DNA from: Methylobacillus flagellatus_A | GTDB taxonomy: Bacteria > Pseudomonadota > Gammaproteobacteria > Burkholderiales > Methylophilaceae | Length of the DNA: 64,000 nt | Direction: 5' to 3' (one strand) | Assembly: GCF_031344055.1 (NCBI RefSeq) | Contig: NZ_JADBEN010000001.1 | Shown: positions 36,154-44,456 of the stretch, piece by piece | Layout: every line of letters starts with the position of its first letter | Numbering within the stretch: position 1 is the stretch's first letter | The notes under the pieces: generated by a model | Databases searched by the model: none | Seen by the model: only the letters and a program-made list of their open reading frames with translations | What the model was told of the DNA's origin: nothing | Program-made: the position numbers and the translations under genes

Positions 36154-37203
36154 ATGAACAACCTTGCCTACAAACTCGACGCGGAAACCTTCCGTGGCGC
36201 CTACACTTTCCACAACTCTCCCGCGGCGATCCGGCGTTTTCCCTTTCCATTCGACCAGGACCACTACATGTACTCGGTCAACATCGAGCCGCACAAGCCC
36301 GGCGCGCAAGGCTCCGTCTATGAGCACCCGTTCGACATCGACGAGCACTATGCCGACGAGTGCGTGGACAAATGGGCGACCCTGGACCAGGACCGTGGGC
36401 GCTATGCGGCATTGCCGCACATGATGGACGCGCAATGGGATTTCCTGGAACTCACCATGGAAAGCCTGGCGCGCGATTACCCGGCGCAATTCAAGCTGAG
36501 CAAGCATGGCGAGCGCTGGACCTGGAACAACCTGGTATTGGGCATAGAGGATAGCTTCGTGTTCGGCGATGCTTCCACGTTGCCGATGGAGCCTTTCGAG
36601 TACATGGGCCGGCAGGTGCAAGGGGATTTCGTGCTGCTTGACCAGCGCGAGGGAACATTGTTCGCCGACGCGGGCTTCATCACCAGCCAGGCGGACTGGT
36701 CGCTCGCGTTCGACGTCGGCATGTCTTGGCACGAATGGCACGGCCCTGTGCCGCAGGTGGAGAAAATGGGCATCATGGACCGCGCGTTGAAGTTCCTCAT
36801 GAGCCTGCAGCAGGGCAGCCCGGTGCGCCGCCTGAACTGGACCATGACCATCAACCCGCGCCTGGATACCTCGCCGGAGCATTATCCGGAATGGGGGCCT
36901 GACCGGCTGAAAGTGGATGCGGGCAATGCGGGCGAGAAAGCGCACTTGCGGGTGGAGCTGCAAAGCCTGTTCCGCTTGCCGCGCAGCAACGCCATCCTGT
37001 TCAGCATCCGCTGCTACCTCATGAGCCTGGAGGAGATGGCGACCTACCCGCGCTGGGTGAAGCGTTTCCATCGCGTGATCCGCGACCTGCACCCCGACCT
37101 GTTGGAATACAAGGGCATCAAGGTGTACCACGAACCCGTGGTGGCGTGGCTGTCGCAGCACGACGATGGCGAGGCGTTGCCGCCCGGCACGCAGCCGGAA
37201 TGA
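36154..37203 (+). CDS. Heme-dependent oxidative N-demethylase catalytic subunit (DUF3445)
   Basis: 349 residues of the DUF3445/HODM alpha family, a PAS-fold heme protein that oxidises dimethylamine to methylamine and formaldehyde. Supporting blocks: FPFPFDQDHYMYSVNIEP, DERYLPHM-like ALPHMMDAQWDFLELTMESLARDYP, VQGDFVLLDQREGTLFADAGFITSQADWSLAFDVGMSWHEWHGPVP, and RLNWTMTINPRLDTSPEHYPEWG. Last gene of the dimethylamine operon. The methylamine formed is the substrate of GmaS at 49.6 kb. Confidence 0.87.
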   Translation: MNNLAYKLDAETFRGAYTFHNSPAAIRRFPFPFDQDHYMYSVNIEPHKPGAQGSVYEHPFDIDEHYADECVDKWATLDQDRGRYAALPHMMDAQWDFLELTMESLARDYPAQFKLSKHGERWTWNNLVLGIEDSFVFGDASTLPMEPFEYMGRQVQGDFVLLDQREGTLFADAGFITSQADWSLAFDVGMSWHEWHGPVPQVEKMGIMDRALKFLMSLQQGSPVRRLNWTMTINPRLDTSPEHYPEWGPDRLKVDAGNAGEKAHLRVELQSLFRLPRSNAILFSIRCYLMSLEEMATYPRWVKRFHRVIRDLHPDLLEYKGIKVYHEPVVAWLSQHDDGEALPPGTQPE

Positions 37204-37247
37204 TATGGTTGTGTTTTAAAACGCAGTGAATGTGCCGTCTTGCCTTA

Positions 37248-37448
37248 GAGCCTGTTCAATGTCTTTTCATCAGGCACGTTGCCCCGGTAGCGAAGCCGCT
37301 GCCGGGGCAACCCGAAGGGCACGGCTCCAAAACGCGCCCGCTCTGCGTTGCAGTCCTTGGCAAGGCATCTGCATTACCGGCGGACTGCGCCTTGACCGGA
37401 CACGTTTTGGACCCATGCGTGTCCGATGAAAAGACATTGAACAGGCTC
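37248..37448. mobile_element. MITE-like element, copy 2 (201 bp)
   Basis: Ends GAGCCTGTTCAATGTC... and ...GACATTGAACAGGCTC are exact complements, and the match extends inward with one mismatch. It is flanked by TTA on both sides (37245-37247 and 37449-37451), a 3-bp target duplication of the T-N-A type. Internal hairpin TTGCCCCGG...CCGGGGCAA at 37279-37310. Homologous to copy 1 but about 65 bp shorter inside. It fills the gap between the dimethylamine operon and the PAS gene, where no other feature is seen. Confidence 0.85.
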
Positions 37449-37494
37449 TTACTTCTTCGGCAAGGCAACAATGCCAGGAGAATTTTGGCCGCGC

Positions 37495-38871
37495 TCAGTG
37501 ACCGAGCTGGCGCTGCAGCTGCATGAAGGCCGGGGCCGCCTCGGCATTCTCTCCGCCCAGGGCGGCGATAAAGCCTTCCACGGCGAGCAGTTCGCCGGTG
37601 CTGGCGTAGATGCCGTTGCCCTGCTCCCAGACCCACTGGTAGGAGCCGTTGCGTGAATACAGGCGGTAGATCGCCTGCAACGCCTGCCGCTGCGTGAGCT
37701 GTTCGCGGGCGGTTTCCCACACCTGGTAGTCGCCCGGGTGCAGCAGTTTCCTGAAGCTGAGGGCAGGGCTGGCGATCAGCTCGTGCGCGCCGTAGCCGGT
37801 GAGGTTGAGGCTGCCGTCGCTGACGAACTCGAAATTGAGGCCGTGGTCGGCCTTGCGCCGGTAGATCATGCACGGCACGTTGTTGATCAGGCTGCTGAGG
37901 GAGTGGCGGTTGCTCCTGAGGCCGGCTTCCACCTGGCGCGCCTCGGTGATGTCGGTGAGGGTGCCGAGCACGCTGGCGCCCTCGTTTTCCGCCATGGCGG
38001 AGCTGCGGGCGCGGATTTCCACCCAGCACGGCTCGCCGTTGCGTTTGATCAGCCGGATCTGCTCATTGCAGCGCAGGCGCTTGCCGCGGGCGATGGAGTC
38101 CAGGCGCGCAATCGCGAGCGGCTTGTCCTCGGGGTGGATGAAGTCGATCAGCGGTTTGCCCAGGGATTCTTCGATCGAGTACTCGAGCAGGGCCTCCCAA
38201 CTGGGGTTGAGGAAACTTAGCCTGTTGCCGCGTTGCAGCTCGAACACCACTTCCTCCAGGCGGTTGATGAGAAGGTGGTAGTTGAATTGTTCGTTGAAGC
38301 GCACGCCGGTGGCCGGTCCGCTGGAAATCGGGGAGAATTGCAGCAGCAGGCGCTGGTGGGTGGCGCCGTGCCCCATGGGGGAGAGGGAAAGCTTGCTCGG
38401 CAGCACGGTGCCGTCCAAACAAAGCAGGCGCAAAGTGCTATCCTCCCTGGCGGGGGTGTCGATATTGGCAAGCAATGCAGCCAGCAACTGGTGGTCTCCC
38501 GGATGGATGACGTTGGTGAGCGGCATGCCGACGATCTGGTCCGACATGCCGGCCATGCCCAGCTCGTTGAGGAAGGCCTGGTTGGCGAATAACACCGTAT
38601 GGTTCTCCACCACCGCTGCGGGCGACGAAAGGCGCGAGGAGACTTCGTGCTCCCAGTTCGGACTGCGCATGCGAGCCTGCATGCGCCCTATGTTCTGGCG
38701 CGTCAGCACGGGAGCCAGCGCCGCCATCAGCAGCAGCGTCAGCAATATGCTGCTGACGATGAGGAGCCCGGTGAGGTGGGTGGCAAAGGGGGCGCTGGCG
38801 GTCCACCAGCTGTTGAACACCAGCAGGAAGATAATGCTCAGTATCAGTGTGCTGAAAAGATATAGGCTCAT
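37495..38871 (-). CDS. PAS-repeat membrane sensor without output domain
   Basis: 458 residues. Two N-terminal membrane helices (about 5-22 and 31-55), then three PAS/PAC units (about 78-185, 205-320 and 330-440) with IHPGDHQLL, FIHPEDKPLAIARLDSIARG and LLHPGDYQVWETAREQL repeats of the PAC type. The protein stops after the third PAS without kinase, GGDEF, EAL or DNA-binding domain. Divergent from a NarX-type kinase gene, 25 bp apart, so it could be an accessory sensor for that kinase. Confidence 0.82.
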   Translation of the reverse strand: MSLYLFSTLILSIIFLLVFNSWWTASAPFATHLTGLLIVSSILLTLLLMAALAPVLTRQNIGRMQARMRSPNWEHEVSSRLSSPAAVVENHTVLFANQAFLNELGMAGMSDQIVGMPLTNVIHPGDHQLLAALLANIDTPAREDSTLRLLCLDGTVLPSKLSLSPMGHGATHQRLLLQFSPISSGPATGVRFNEQFNYHLLINRLEEVVFELQRGNRLSFLNPSWEALLEYSIEESLGKPLIDFIHPEDKPLAIARLDSIARGKRLRCNEQIRLIKRNGEPCWVEIRARSSAMAENEGASVLGTLTDITEARQVEAGLRSNRHSLSSLINNVPCMIYRRKADHGLNFEFVSDGSLNLTGYGAHELIASPALSFRKLLHPGDYQVWETAREQLTQRQALQAIYRLYSRNGSYQWVWEQGNGIYASTGELLAVEGFIAALGGENAEAAPAFMQLQRQLGH

Positions 38872-38896
38872 GGCAGTGGCTAAAGGCTAGAACAAT

Positions 38897-40708
38897 TTGC
38901 AATCCGGAACCATCAAGACAAGGCTGGTCAAGCCGCTCGGCATCCTGCGTGAGCGCTTGCTGCGTCATGCGTTGTACCTGCGCCTCGTCATGTTGCTGTC
39001 CTGCGCGGCGATACTGGCCGTCATGATGCAGGCAGGCTCGCTGTTCCTCCTAGATTACATACCCGCCAGCCAATCCGCAATCCAGCAGTTGGCGCAACGC
39101 AAGCTCGAATGGAGCCAGCTTCCCGGCAATGCCGGAGTGCGGCAGCCTCCTCCTGCCTGGAGCGCGGCGACGTTGACAGGCGGCGATACCGCCCGCCAAT
39201 GGTATGCCGAGCGCCAGTCCCGAAAGTTGGCCGCGCTGATTGCCCGGCTGCAGCAGGACGAAGCCGCTTACCTTGCGGACGGACGGGACGCCTCAAGAAC
39301 GATGCAGTCGATACTGGCAGGCCATGATGCCATGCTCGATGCATTGCGCCGTGACGTCGACGAAAAGCAGACGGTGCTGGTGATGCTGCAGTTCATGGGC
39401 CTGTTGCTGCTGTTGTGCAGCCTGGTCGCGGTAGCCTTGATGGTCAAGCAGATATTGATCGACCGGGTCGCGGCCTTGGTCGCCATGCTGCCGGGCGAGC
39501 AGCTGCCCGCACAGGACCGGCGGGACATGGACGAACTTTCCCAGCTGGAAGGCGTGGTGCAGGCGTTCTCTGCGCAGATGCAGGGCTTCAAGTCCGAAAC
39601 CGAATGGTTCAACCGCACGCGGAGCGAACTGCTGCGCCGACTATTGCGCGCGCGTACCTTCCTGCACGGTTTGGTGCTGTCGCTGAACGACAATGTGCTG
39701 AACGAATCCGTGCTCAAGACCATGATTTACTCGATGGAAAGCAGCCTGGACCTTCGCAACGTATCGTTGCGCTTCGTGCTGGACGGCGGGGAGAGCCGGG
39801 GGGAGCGCCTGCTGTTTTCGCAATACGCCCCGGAAGCCTTGCCGGAAGAGGTGTTGCGCGACCTGGCGACGCGGCGCTCGGCCAAGTTCATGCCGGCGAA
39901 CGAGTGTATTGCCGCGACATTCGCCTGCCCGGGCGACAATTTCGGCATGCTGATCCTGGAAGCCAAGCCGGGCCAGGAGTTGTACGAGTCCGATATTTCG
40001 CTGGCGGAAATCACGGCGCAACTGCTTTCACTGGTGCTGGGCGCGCAAAGCCGGGAGGAGCAGGCCCGGCGGCTGGCCCTGTTCGAGGAGCGGGCCGCGA
40101 TTGCGCGCGAACTGCATGATTCCCTGGCGCAGTCGCTTTCCTACATGAAGATCCAGATCGCGCGGCTGCAAACGCAGACAACCGGCGAGCCGGGGGAAAA
40201 CAGCGAGATCACTAACGAGATTGCGGGCGAATTGCGCGAAGGCCTGGATACCGCCTACCGCGAATTGCGCGAGCTGCTTTCCACTTTCCGCATGCATATG
40301 GATGTGCGCGGGCTGGGATTCGCCATCCAGGCGGCGATTGACGAGTTTTCCAACCGCTCGGCGGTGTCGATCACGCTGGATAACCGCCTGGTCAATTGCC
40401 GCCTGACAGTGAACGAGGAATTCCATATCCTGCACGTGATACGCGAGGCGCTTTCCAACATCATCCGCCATGCGGGCGCGCAGAATGTCGTGGTGGCGCT
40501 GGCATACACCCCGGGCAGCACCGTCGTGGTGACTATCGATGACGACGGCATGGGCATGCCGGCCACGGCAACGGACGAGCCAGGCCATTACGGGCAGAGC
40601 ATCATGCGCGACCGGGCATACAGCCTGGGCGGGGACATCACGGTCAGCGCGCGGCGCCAGGGCGGCACGCGCGTCAGGCTGATTTTTACGCCCAAGCTCA
40701 ACCAGTAA
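38897..40708 (+). CDS. NarX-type sensor histidine kinase
   Basis: 603 residues, TTG start at 38897. Two membrane helices (about 27-52 and 161-183) bracket a periplasmic helical domain, followed by a HAMP-like linker, a GAF-like region (about 260-385) and HisKA_3 with the phosphoacceptor in ERAAIARELHDSLAQSLSYMKIQI, then HATPase_c (REALSNIIRHAGAQNVVVAL; DDDGMGM; GGTRVRLIF). This is the layout of NarX-like kinases. The response regulator follows 38 bp later. Signal unknown; it lacks the nitrate P-box of NarX as far as I can see. Confidence 0.9.
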   Translation: MQSGTIKTRLVKPLGILRERLLRHALYLRLVMLLSCAAILAVMMQAGSLFLLDYIPASQSAIQQLAQRKLEWSQLPGNAGVRQPPPAWSAATLTGGDTARQWYAERQSRKLAALIARLQQDEAAYLADGRDASRTMQSILAGHDAMLDALRRDVDEKQTVLVMLQFMGLLLLLCSLVAVALMVKQILIDRVAALVAMLPGEQLPAQDRRDMDELSQLEGVVQAFSAQMQGFKSETEWFNRTRSELLRRLLRARTFLHGLVLSLNDNVLNESVLKTMIYSMESSLDLRNVSLRFVLDGGESRGERLLFSQYAPEALPEEVLRDLATRRSAKFMPANECIAATFACPGDNFGMLILEAKPGQELYESDISLAEITAQLLSLVLGAQSREEQARRLALFEERAAIARELHDSLAQSLSYMKIQIARLQTQTTGEPGENSEITNEIAGELREGLDTAYRELRELLSTFRMHMDVRGLGFAIQAAIDEFSNRSAVSITLDNRLVNCRLTVNEEFHILHVIREALSNIIRHAGAQNVVVALAYTPGSTVVVTIDDDGMGMPATATDEPGHYGQSIMRDRAYSLGGDITVSARRQGGTRVRLIFTPKLNQ

Positions 40709-40746
40709 TCCAAGTGACGTTATTTCAACCTATTGCACGAAAGTAA

Positions 40747-41394
40747 GTGGACACTATGCTCAAGGTATTCCTGATAGATGACCATGCCCTGTTCCGTAAG
40801 GGCGTGAGCCAGATGATAGGCGCCGACCCGCTGTTCGAGGTGGTTGGCGAGGCCTCGTCGGGGCTGGAGGGCTTGGAGCAGGCGCCTGCGCTTGCGCCGG
40901 ATATCGTGCTGATCGACCTCAACATGAAAGGGGTGGACGGGCTGGAGACCTTGCGCAGGTTCAAGGCCGGCGGCCTCCGGGCACGTTTTGTCGTGCTGAC
41001 CGTGTCCGATGCCGAGGACGATCTGCTGGAGGCCCTGCGCTCTGGCGCGGACGGCTACCTGCTCAAGGATATGGAGCCGGAGCAGCTTTGCGCCAGCCTG
41101 AAGAAAATTACGGACGGCGTGACCGTGATCCAGGACCGCTTGACCGAGGTGCTGAGGCAAGCGTTGCAGGAGCTAGGCAACAAGCCGGCGCCTGCGACGC
41201 CAGACCAGGTTTCCCTGACCGACCGCGAGCAGGAAATCCTGCAATGCCTTGCCGACGGCCTGAGCAACAAGGCGATTGCGCGCAAGCTTGGCATTTCCGA
41301 TACCACGGTGAAGGTGCATGTGAAACACCTGTTGAGCAAGCTGCGCTTGACCAGCCGCCTCGAAGCCGCTGTCTGGGCGCACCGCCAGAAGTAA
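40747..41394 (+). CDS. NarL/FixJ-family response regulator
   Basis: 215 residues (GTG 40747, or ATG 40756 giving MLKVFLIDDHALFRKG). Receiver with Asp in IVLIDLNMKGVDG, Thr in VVLTVSD and Lys in YLLKDMEP; C-terminal LuxR-type HTH LTDREQEILQCLADGLSNKAIARKLGISDTTVKVHVKHLLSKL. Pairs with the kinase just upstream. AAGTAAGTGG stands just before its start and again at 41482-41491 before the APC permease gene, and an inverted repeat lies at 41513-41528: candidate binding sites. Confidence 0.92.
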   Translation: MDTMLKVFLIDDHALFRKGVSQMIGADPLFEVVGEASSGLEGLEQAPALAPDIVLIDLNMKGVDGLETLRRFKAGGLRARFVVLTVSDAEDDLLEALRSGADGYLLKDMEPEQLCASLKKITDGVTVIQDRLTEVLRQALQELGNKPAPATPDQVSLTDREQEILQCLADGLSNKAIARKLGISDTTVKVHVKHLLSKLRLTSRLEAAVWAHRQK

Positions 41395-41512
41395 TCCCTT
41401 CAATCCGCCCTTGTTGCTCCTCCTTGCCGCGCAACTGCATTGTCTGCGTCGTCGCCCTGGTCCCGGATTGAACTAGAAAGGAAGTAAGTGGTAACTTTAT
41501 TCTGGGTCCCTA

Positions 41513-41528
41513 TACCTCCTAAGGAGTA
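41513..41528 (+). promoter_or_regulatory. Candidate NarL-type regulator site upstream of the permease gene
   Basis: TACCTCCTAAGGAGTA: inverted CTCCT-A-AGGAG framed by TA..TA, recalling the 7-2-7 NarL heptamers (TACYNMT). It lies about 100 bp before the permease start. The 235-bp gap also carries AAGTAAGTGG at 41482-41491. Assignment rests on position and resemblance only; AGGAG is also ribosome-binding-site-like. Confidence 0.35.
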
Positions 41529-41630
41529 ATCCGTAGTGGGAATTGTGGCAGCCAGCCCATCCGTTATCCAATGCAATCCTGGAGAAGATGCATTCCCGCA
41601 TCTTGATGTTCATGTTCAGGAGACTGCAAA

Positions 41631-43319
41631 TTGAGTGCTACCCCATCCCTAGATGTCACGGCGGCGACCATCGGTCAGCCGCCCAGGTCCGGCAGCCTGC
41701 ACCGCAAGATAGGCTGGCAGGGCGCGTTCTGGGTCGCCAGCGGCGTGCCGGCCCTGGTGCTGTTTTCGATTGGCGCGATTGCCTCGACCGTGGGCAAGCC
41801 CGCCTGGCTGGCATGGATGCTGTCGATCACTTTCGGCTTCATCCAGGCGTTCACCTATGCCGAGATCGCCGGCATGTTCCCGCACAAGTCCGGCGGCGCT
41901 TCGGTATACGGCGCCATCGCCTGGGTGCGCTACAGCAAGTTCATCGCGCCGATCTCGGTCTGGTGCAACTGGCTGGCGTGGACGCCGGTGCTGGCGATAG
42001 GCTCCGGCCTGGCGGCGGGCTATATCCTGCTCGCGATGTTCCCGGCGGACGCGGTGATCAATACCTGGCAGATCACCTTGATGGACCTCGGCTTCATCAA
42101 GTCTGGCCTCAGCCTGCGCATCGACGCCACCTTCATTCTCGGCGCGGCGGTGCTGCTCGGCGTTTTCGGCATCCAGCACGGCGGCATCCTGCGCTCTTCG
42201 CGCGTGACCATGGTGCTGGGCCTGGCGGCCTTGATCCCGCTCATGCTGATCGGCATCGTGCCCATCCTCACCGGCGACATTTCCGCCGCCAATTTCCTGC
42301 CAGTCGCTCCGCTGGCTTACGACGAGGCCGGCAACGTGGTGAACGGCGCCTGGGATATCGAGGGCTGGAAGCTGATGGCGGGCGGCATGTTCATCGCGGC
42401 CTGGTCCACCTATGCGTTCGAGACCTCAGTCTGCTATACGCGCGAGTTCCGCAATCCCAAGACCGACACCTTCAAGGCGATCTTCTACTCGGGCTTGCTC
42501 TGCCTCGCCGTATTCACCCTGGTGCCGATCGCGTTCCAGGCCGATCTCGGCCTCGGCCACCTGGTGACGCCCGCCGTGCTGGATGCCGCAGGCAATGAAA
42601 TCAGCCCCGCGGTCTATGACGGCATGCTGGCCCCGGACATTTACAGCGGCATGGGCGTCGCTAGCGCGCTGGCGTCCATGCTGGGCGGCAGCCAGCAGCT
42701 GGGCAACATCATCGTCATCATGCTGGTGCTGGCCCTGCTGCTCTCCATCATGACCTCCATGGCGGGTTCTTCCCGTACCTTGTACCAGGGCGCGGTGGAT
42801 GGCTGGCTGCCCAAATACCTTTCCCATGCCAACGAGCATGGGGCGCCGACGCGCGCCATGTGGACCGACCTCTGCTTCAACCTGGTGTTGCTGCTGATGT
42901 CCGATTACGTGTTCGTGCTGGCGGTGTCGAACGTCTGCTACATCATGTTCAACTTCCTCAATCTCAACGCGGGCTGGATCCATCGCCTGGACCGGCCGAA
43001 ATGGGAGCGCCCCTACAAGGCGCCGTTGATCCTGATCGTCCTGGGCACCATCTTGAGCTTTGTGAATGTCGCCCTGATGGGCTTGGGCGCCAATATCTGG
43101 GGCGAGGGCACCTTGTGGTCCGGCGTGGTATGCGCTGCGCTGATCGTGCCGGTGTTCCTCTACCGCCACTACGTGCAGGACAAGGGCGTGTTCCCCAGGG
43201 CCATGCTCGAGGACATGCACATGGGCGACGAGGCGGGCGTGAAGAAACGCGCGGGCGTCATGCCGTTCGTCGCCATCGGCGTGGCAGTGCTGATCGTGAT
43301 CTACATGCAGCAGCTATAA
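41631..43319 (+). CDS. APC-superfamily amino acid/amine permease
   Basis: 562 residues with about 12-14 membrane helices. The N-terminus GWQGAFWVASGVPALVLFSIGAIASTVGKPAWLAWMLSITFGFIQAFTYAEIAGMFPHKSGGASVYGA has the APC helix 1 glycine motif and the E-A-G-M-FP segment. TTG start with AGGAGA 9 bp upstream. Substrate unknown; position between the NarX/NarL pair and the N-methylglutamate operon suggests an amino acid, amine or gamma-glutamyl compound. A hairpin follows 19 bp after the stop. Confidence 0.87.
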   Translation: MSATPSLDVTAATIGQPPRSGSLHRKIGWQGAFWVASGVPALVLFSIGAIASTVGKPAWLAWMLSITFGFIQAFTYAEIAGMFPHKSGGASVYGAIAWVRYSKFIAPISVWCNWLAWTPVLAIGSGLAAGYILLAMFPADAVINTWQITLMDLGFIKSGLSLRIDATFILGAAVLLGVFGIQHGGILRSSRVTMVLGLAALIPLMLIGIVPILTGDISAANFLPVAPLAYDEAGNVVNGAWDIEGWKLMAGGMFIAAWSTYAFETSVCYTREFRNPKTDTFKAIFYSGLLCLAVFTLVPIAFQADLGLGHLVTPAVLDAAGNEISPAVYDGMLAPDIYSGMGVASALASMLGGSQQLGNIIVIMLVLALLLSIMTSMAGSSRTLYQGAVDGWLPKYLSHANEHGAPTRAMWTDLCFNLVLLLMSDYVFVLAVSNVCYIMFNFLNLNAGWIHRLDRPKWERPYKAPLILIVLGTILSFVNVALMGLGANIWGEGTLWSGVVCAALIVPVFLYRHYVQDKGVFPRAMLEDMHMGDEAGVKKRAGVMPFVAIGVAVLIVIYMQQL

Positions 43320-43338
43320 GTTTCAGCTACCCAAGGAC

Positions 43339-43364
43339 ATCAAGGCCTCGCGAGAGGCCTTGAT
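43339..43364. terminator. Hairpin between convergent permease and marC genes
   Basis: ATCAAGGCCTC / GAGGCCTTGAT, 11-bp perfect stem, loop GCGA, in a 58-bp gap between two stops. The following CGTTTCT is only weakly T-rich, so it is a probable bidirectional terminator. Confidence 0.7.
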
Positions 43365-43377
43365 CGTTTCTACATCT

Positions 43378-44037
43378 CTACATCTTGGCGAATTCGATAT
43401 AGAAGTCGCGTATGCCCGACGCCAGGAACTGTACCGCCACGCAGGTGAGCAGGAAGCCCATGATCTTGGTGACGGCCTGCATGCCGTGCTCGCCCAGCAT
43501 TTTCTCGATATAGGTGGCCGAGGACAGCGCCAGGTAGGCGATGCCGGTTGTGATGGCAATCCCGGTAATGACGATGGGGTCGCCGATGAGGTGGGAGCCT
43601 TCGGGAATCTGCGAACCGAAACTCATGATGACCGCGATCGAGCCCGGCCCGGCCATGCTGGGCATCGCCAATGGCGAGAACGAATAATCCAGGTTGGCAT
43701 GCTTGATTTCGTCAGGCTCCGAATCCACGCTGGAGGACGAATCCAGTCCCGAGAAGATCATGCGCAGGGCCAGGATCAGGATGATGATGCCGCCCGCGAC
43801 GCGAATCCCCGGCATGGAAATGCCGAACAGGTTGATGATGCCGTTGCCCAGCAACAGGAACGTCGTGAGGATGCAGAACGCGTAGATGCAGGCTTTCTTG
43901 GCTTGCCGCTTTCTGGTCTCGACTGTCATTTGGCGCGTCAGCGCCATATACAGCGGGATCGTGGTGAGCGGGTTCATGATGGGCAGCAGGCCGATCACGA
44001 CGATAGAAACGTATTTGAGGGCTTCCAATATGCTCAA
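43378..44037 (-). CDS. MarC/YchE family inner-membrane protein
   Basis: 219 residues with six membrane helices, full length. Family features: VVIGLLPIMNPLTTIPLYMALT and a second NP-like repeat FSPLAMPSMAGPGSIAVIMSFG. Function of the family is unsettled; the old link to multiple antibiotic resistance was withdrawn. Its promoter end faces the 419-bp regulatory region of the mgdA operon. Confidence 0.9.
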   Translation of the reverse strand: MSILEALKYVSIVVIGLLPIMNPLTTIPLYMALTRQMTVETRKRQAKKACIYAFCILTTFLLLGNGIINLFGISMPGIRVAGGIIILILALRMIFSGLDSSSSVDSEPDEIKHANLDYSFSPLAMPSMAGPGSIAVIMSFGSQIPEGSHLIGDPIVITGIAITTGIAYLALSSATYIEKMLGEHGMQAVTKIMGFLLTCVAVQFLASGIRDFYIEFAKM

Positions 44038-44260
44038 GGCTCGGTCCTTTCCTGGGCTGAAGAATGTGTCTGGATAGGATTCTAATACGGGATGGTGCGC
44101 TGACCGTTGACTCTCGGTTTCTTCGATGGCCTTTTTTGAATGCGTCCTCGCTCGAGAGGCGCTTTTCTTTTCCCGAGTTTTTCATTTTTCCAGGCTTGGA
44201 AGTGATATCTGGCATCCAGGTTGCATGACCTTTGCTATGTCGTGAAATGAACAAAAACAT

Positions 44261-44307
44261 GCACAAATGTGGTGCCTATCACCTTGAATTTGCTTGTTCT
44301 TGGTGCA
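44261..44307 (+). promoter_or_regulatory. NtrC-like sites upstream of mgdA
   Basis: GCAC-AAATG-TGGTGC at 44261-44275 fits the NtrC consensus exactly, like the glnK site; TGC-TTGTTC-TTGGTGCA at 44292-44307 is a weaker second site. No sigma-54 promoter follows, so NtrC would act through the sigma-70 promoter or as a modulator. The rest of the 44038-44260 stretch holds nothing I can identify. Confidence 0.55.
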
Positions 44308-44333
44308 AAGTTTCTTTTTATGAAAAAAAGTTT
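44307..44333 (+). promoter_or_regulatory. Candidate XRE-cupin operator A upstream of the mgdA promoter
   Basis: AAAGTTTCTT-N6-AAAAAAAGTTT, identical in its fixed positions to operator B and to the site at 32538-32564. It ends 10 bp before the -35 box. Its distance to operator B is 72 bp, close to seven helical turns. Confidence 0.7.
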
Positions 44334-44343
44334 CATAAATGTG

Positions 44344-44372
44344 TTGACGCTGTTTTTTGACCTCGGTATAAA
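44344..44372 (+). promoter_or_regulatory. Sigma-70 promoter of the mgd-gmaS-mgs operon
   Basis: TTGACG (44344-44349), 17-bp spacer, TATAAA (44367-44372). Start of transcription expected near 44379, giving a leader of about 78 nt. It lies exactly between operators A and B. Confidence 0.78.
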
Positions 44373-44378
44373 TGCACT

Positions 44379-44405
44379 AAAGTTTCTTTTAGAGAAAAAA
44401 AGTTT
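44379..44405 (+). promoter_or_regulatory. Candidate XRE-cupin operator B at the mgdA transcription start
   Basis: AAAGTTTCTT-N6-AAAAAAAGTTT beginning at the predicted +1, the classic place for a repressor. A lone AAAGTTT half-site follows at 44434-44440, just before the mgdA ribosome-binding site. Confidence 0.7.
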
Positions 44406-44456
44406 ACTTGAAGTGTATGCAGTATTGATGACTAAAGTTTTTTGGAGCCACGATAA

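Noticed and set aside
37226..37429. Short plus-strand frame inside MITE copy 2
   Set aside because: It lies wholly in the repeat, is not the same length in copy 1, and shows no protein features.
41505..41540. Ribosome-binding site and small gene starting after TACCTCCTAAGGAGTA
   Set aside because: AAGGAG is followed by no start codon leading to a sustained frame with credible composition; the palindrome reading is preferred, weakly.
44281..44456. Sigma-54 promoter for mgdA, expected because an NtrC-like site is present
   Set aside because: No TGGCAC-N5-TTGC match; the TTGG near 44301 has no GC at the right distance. A sigma-70 promoter fits well.
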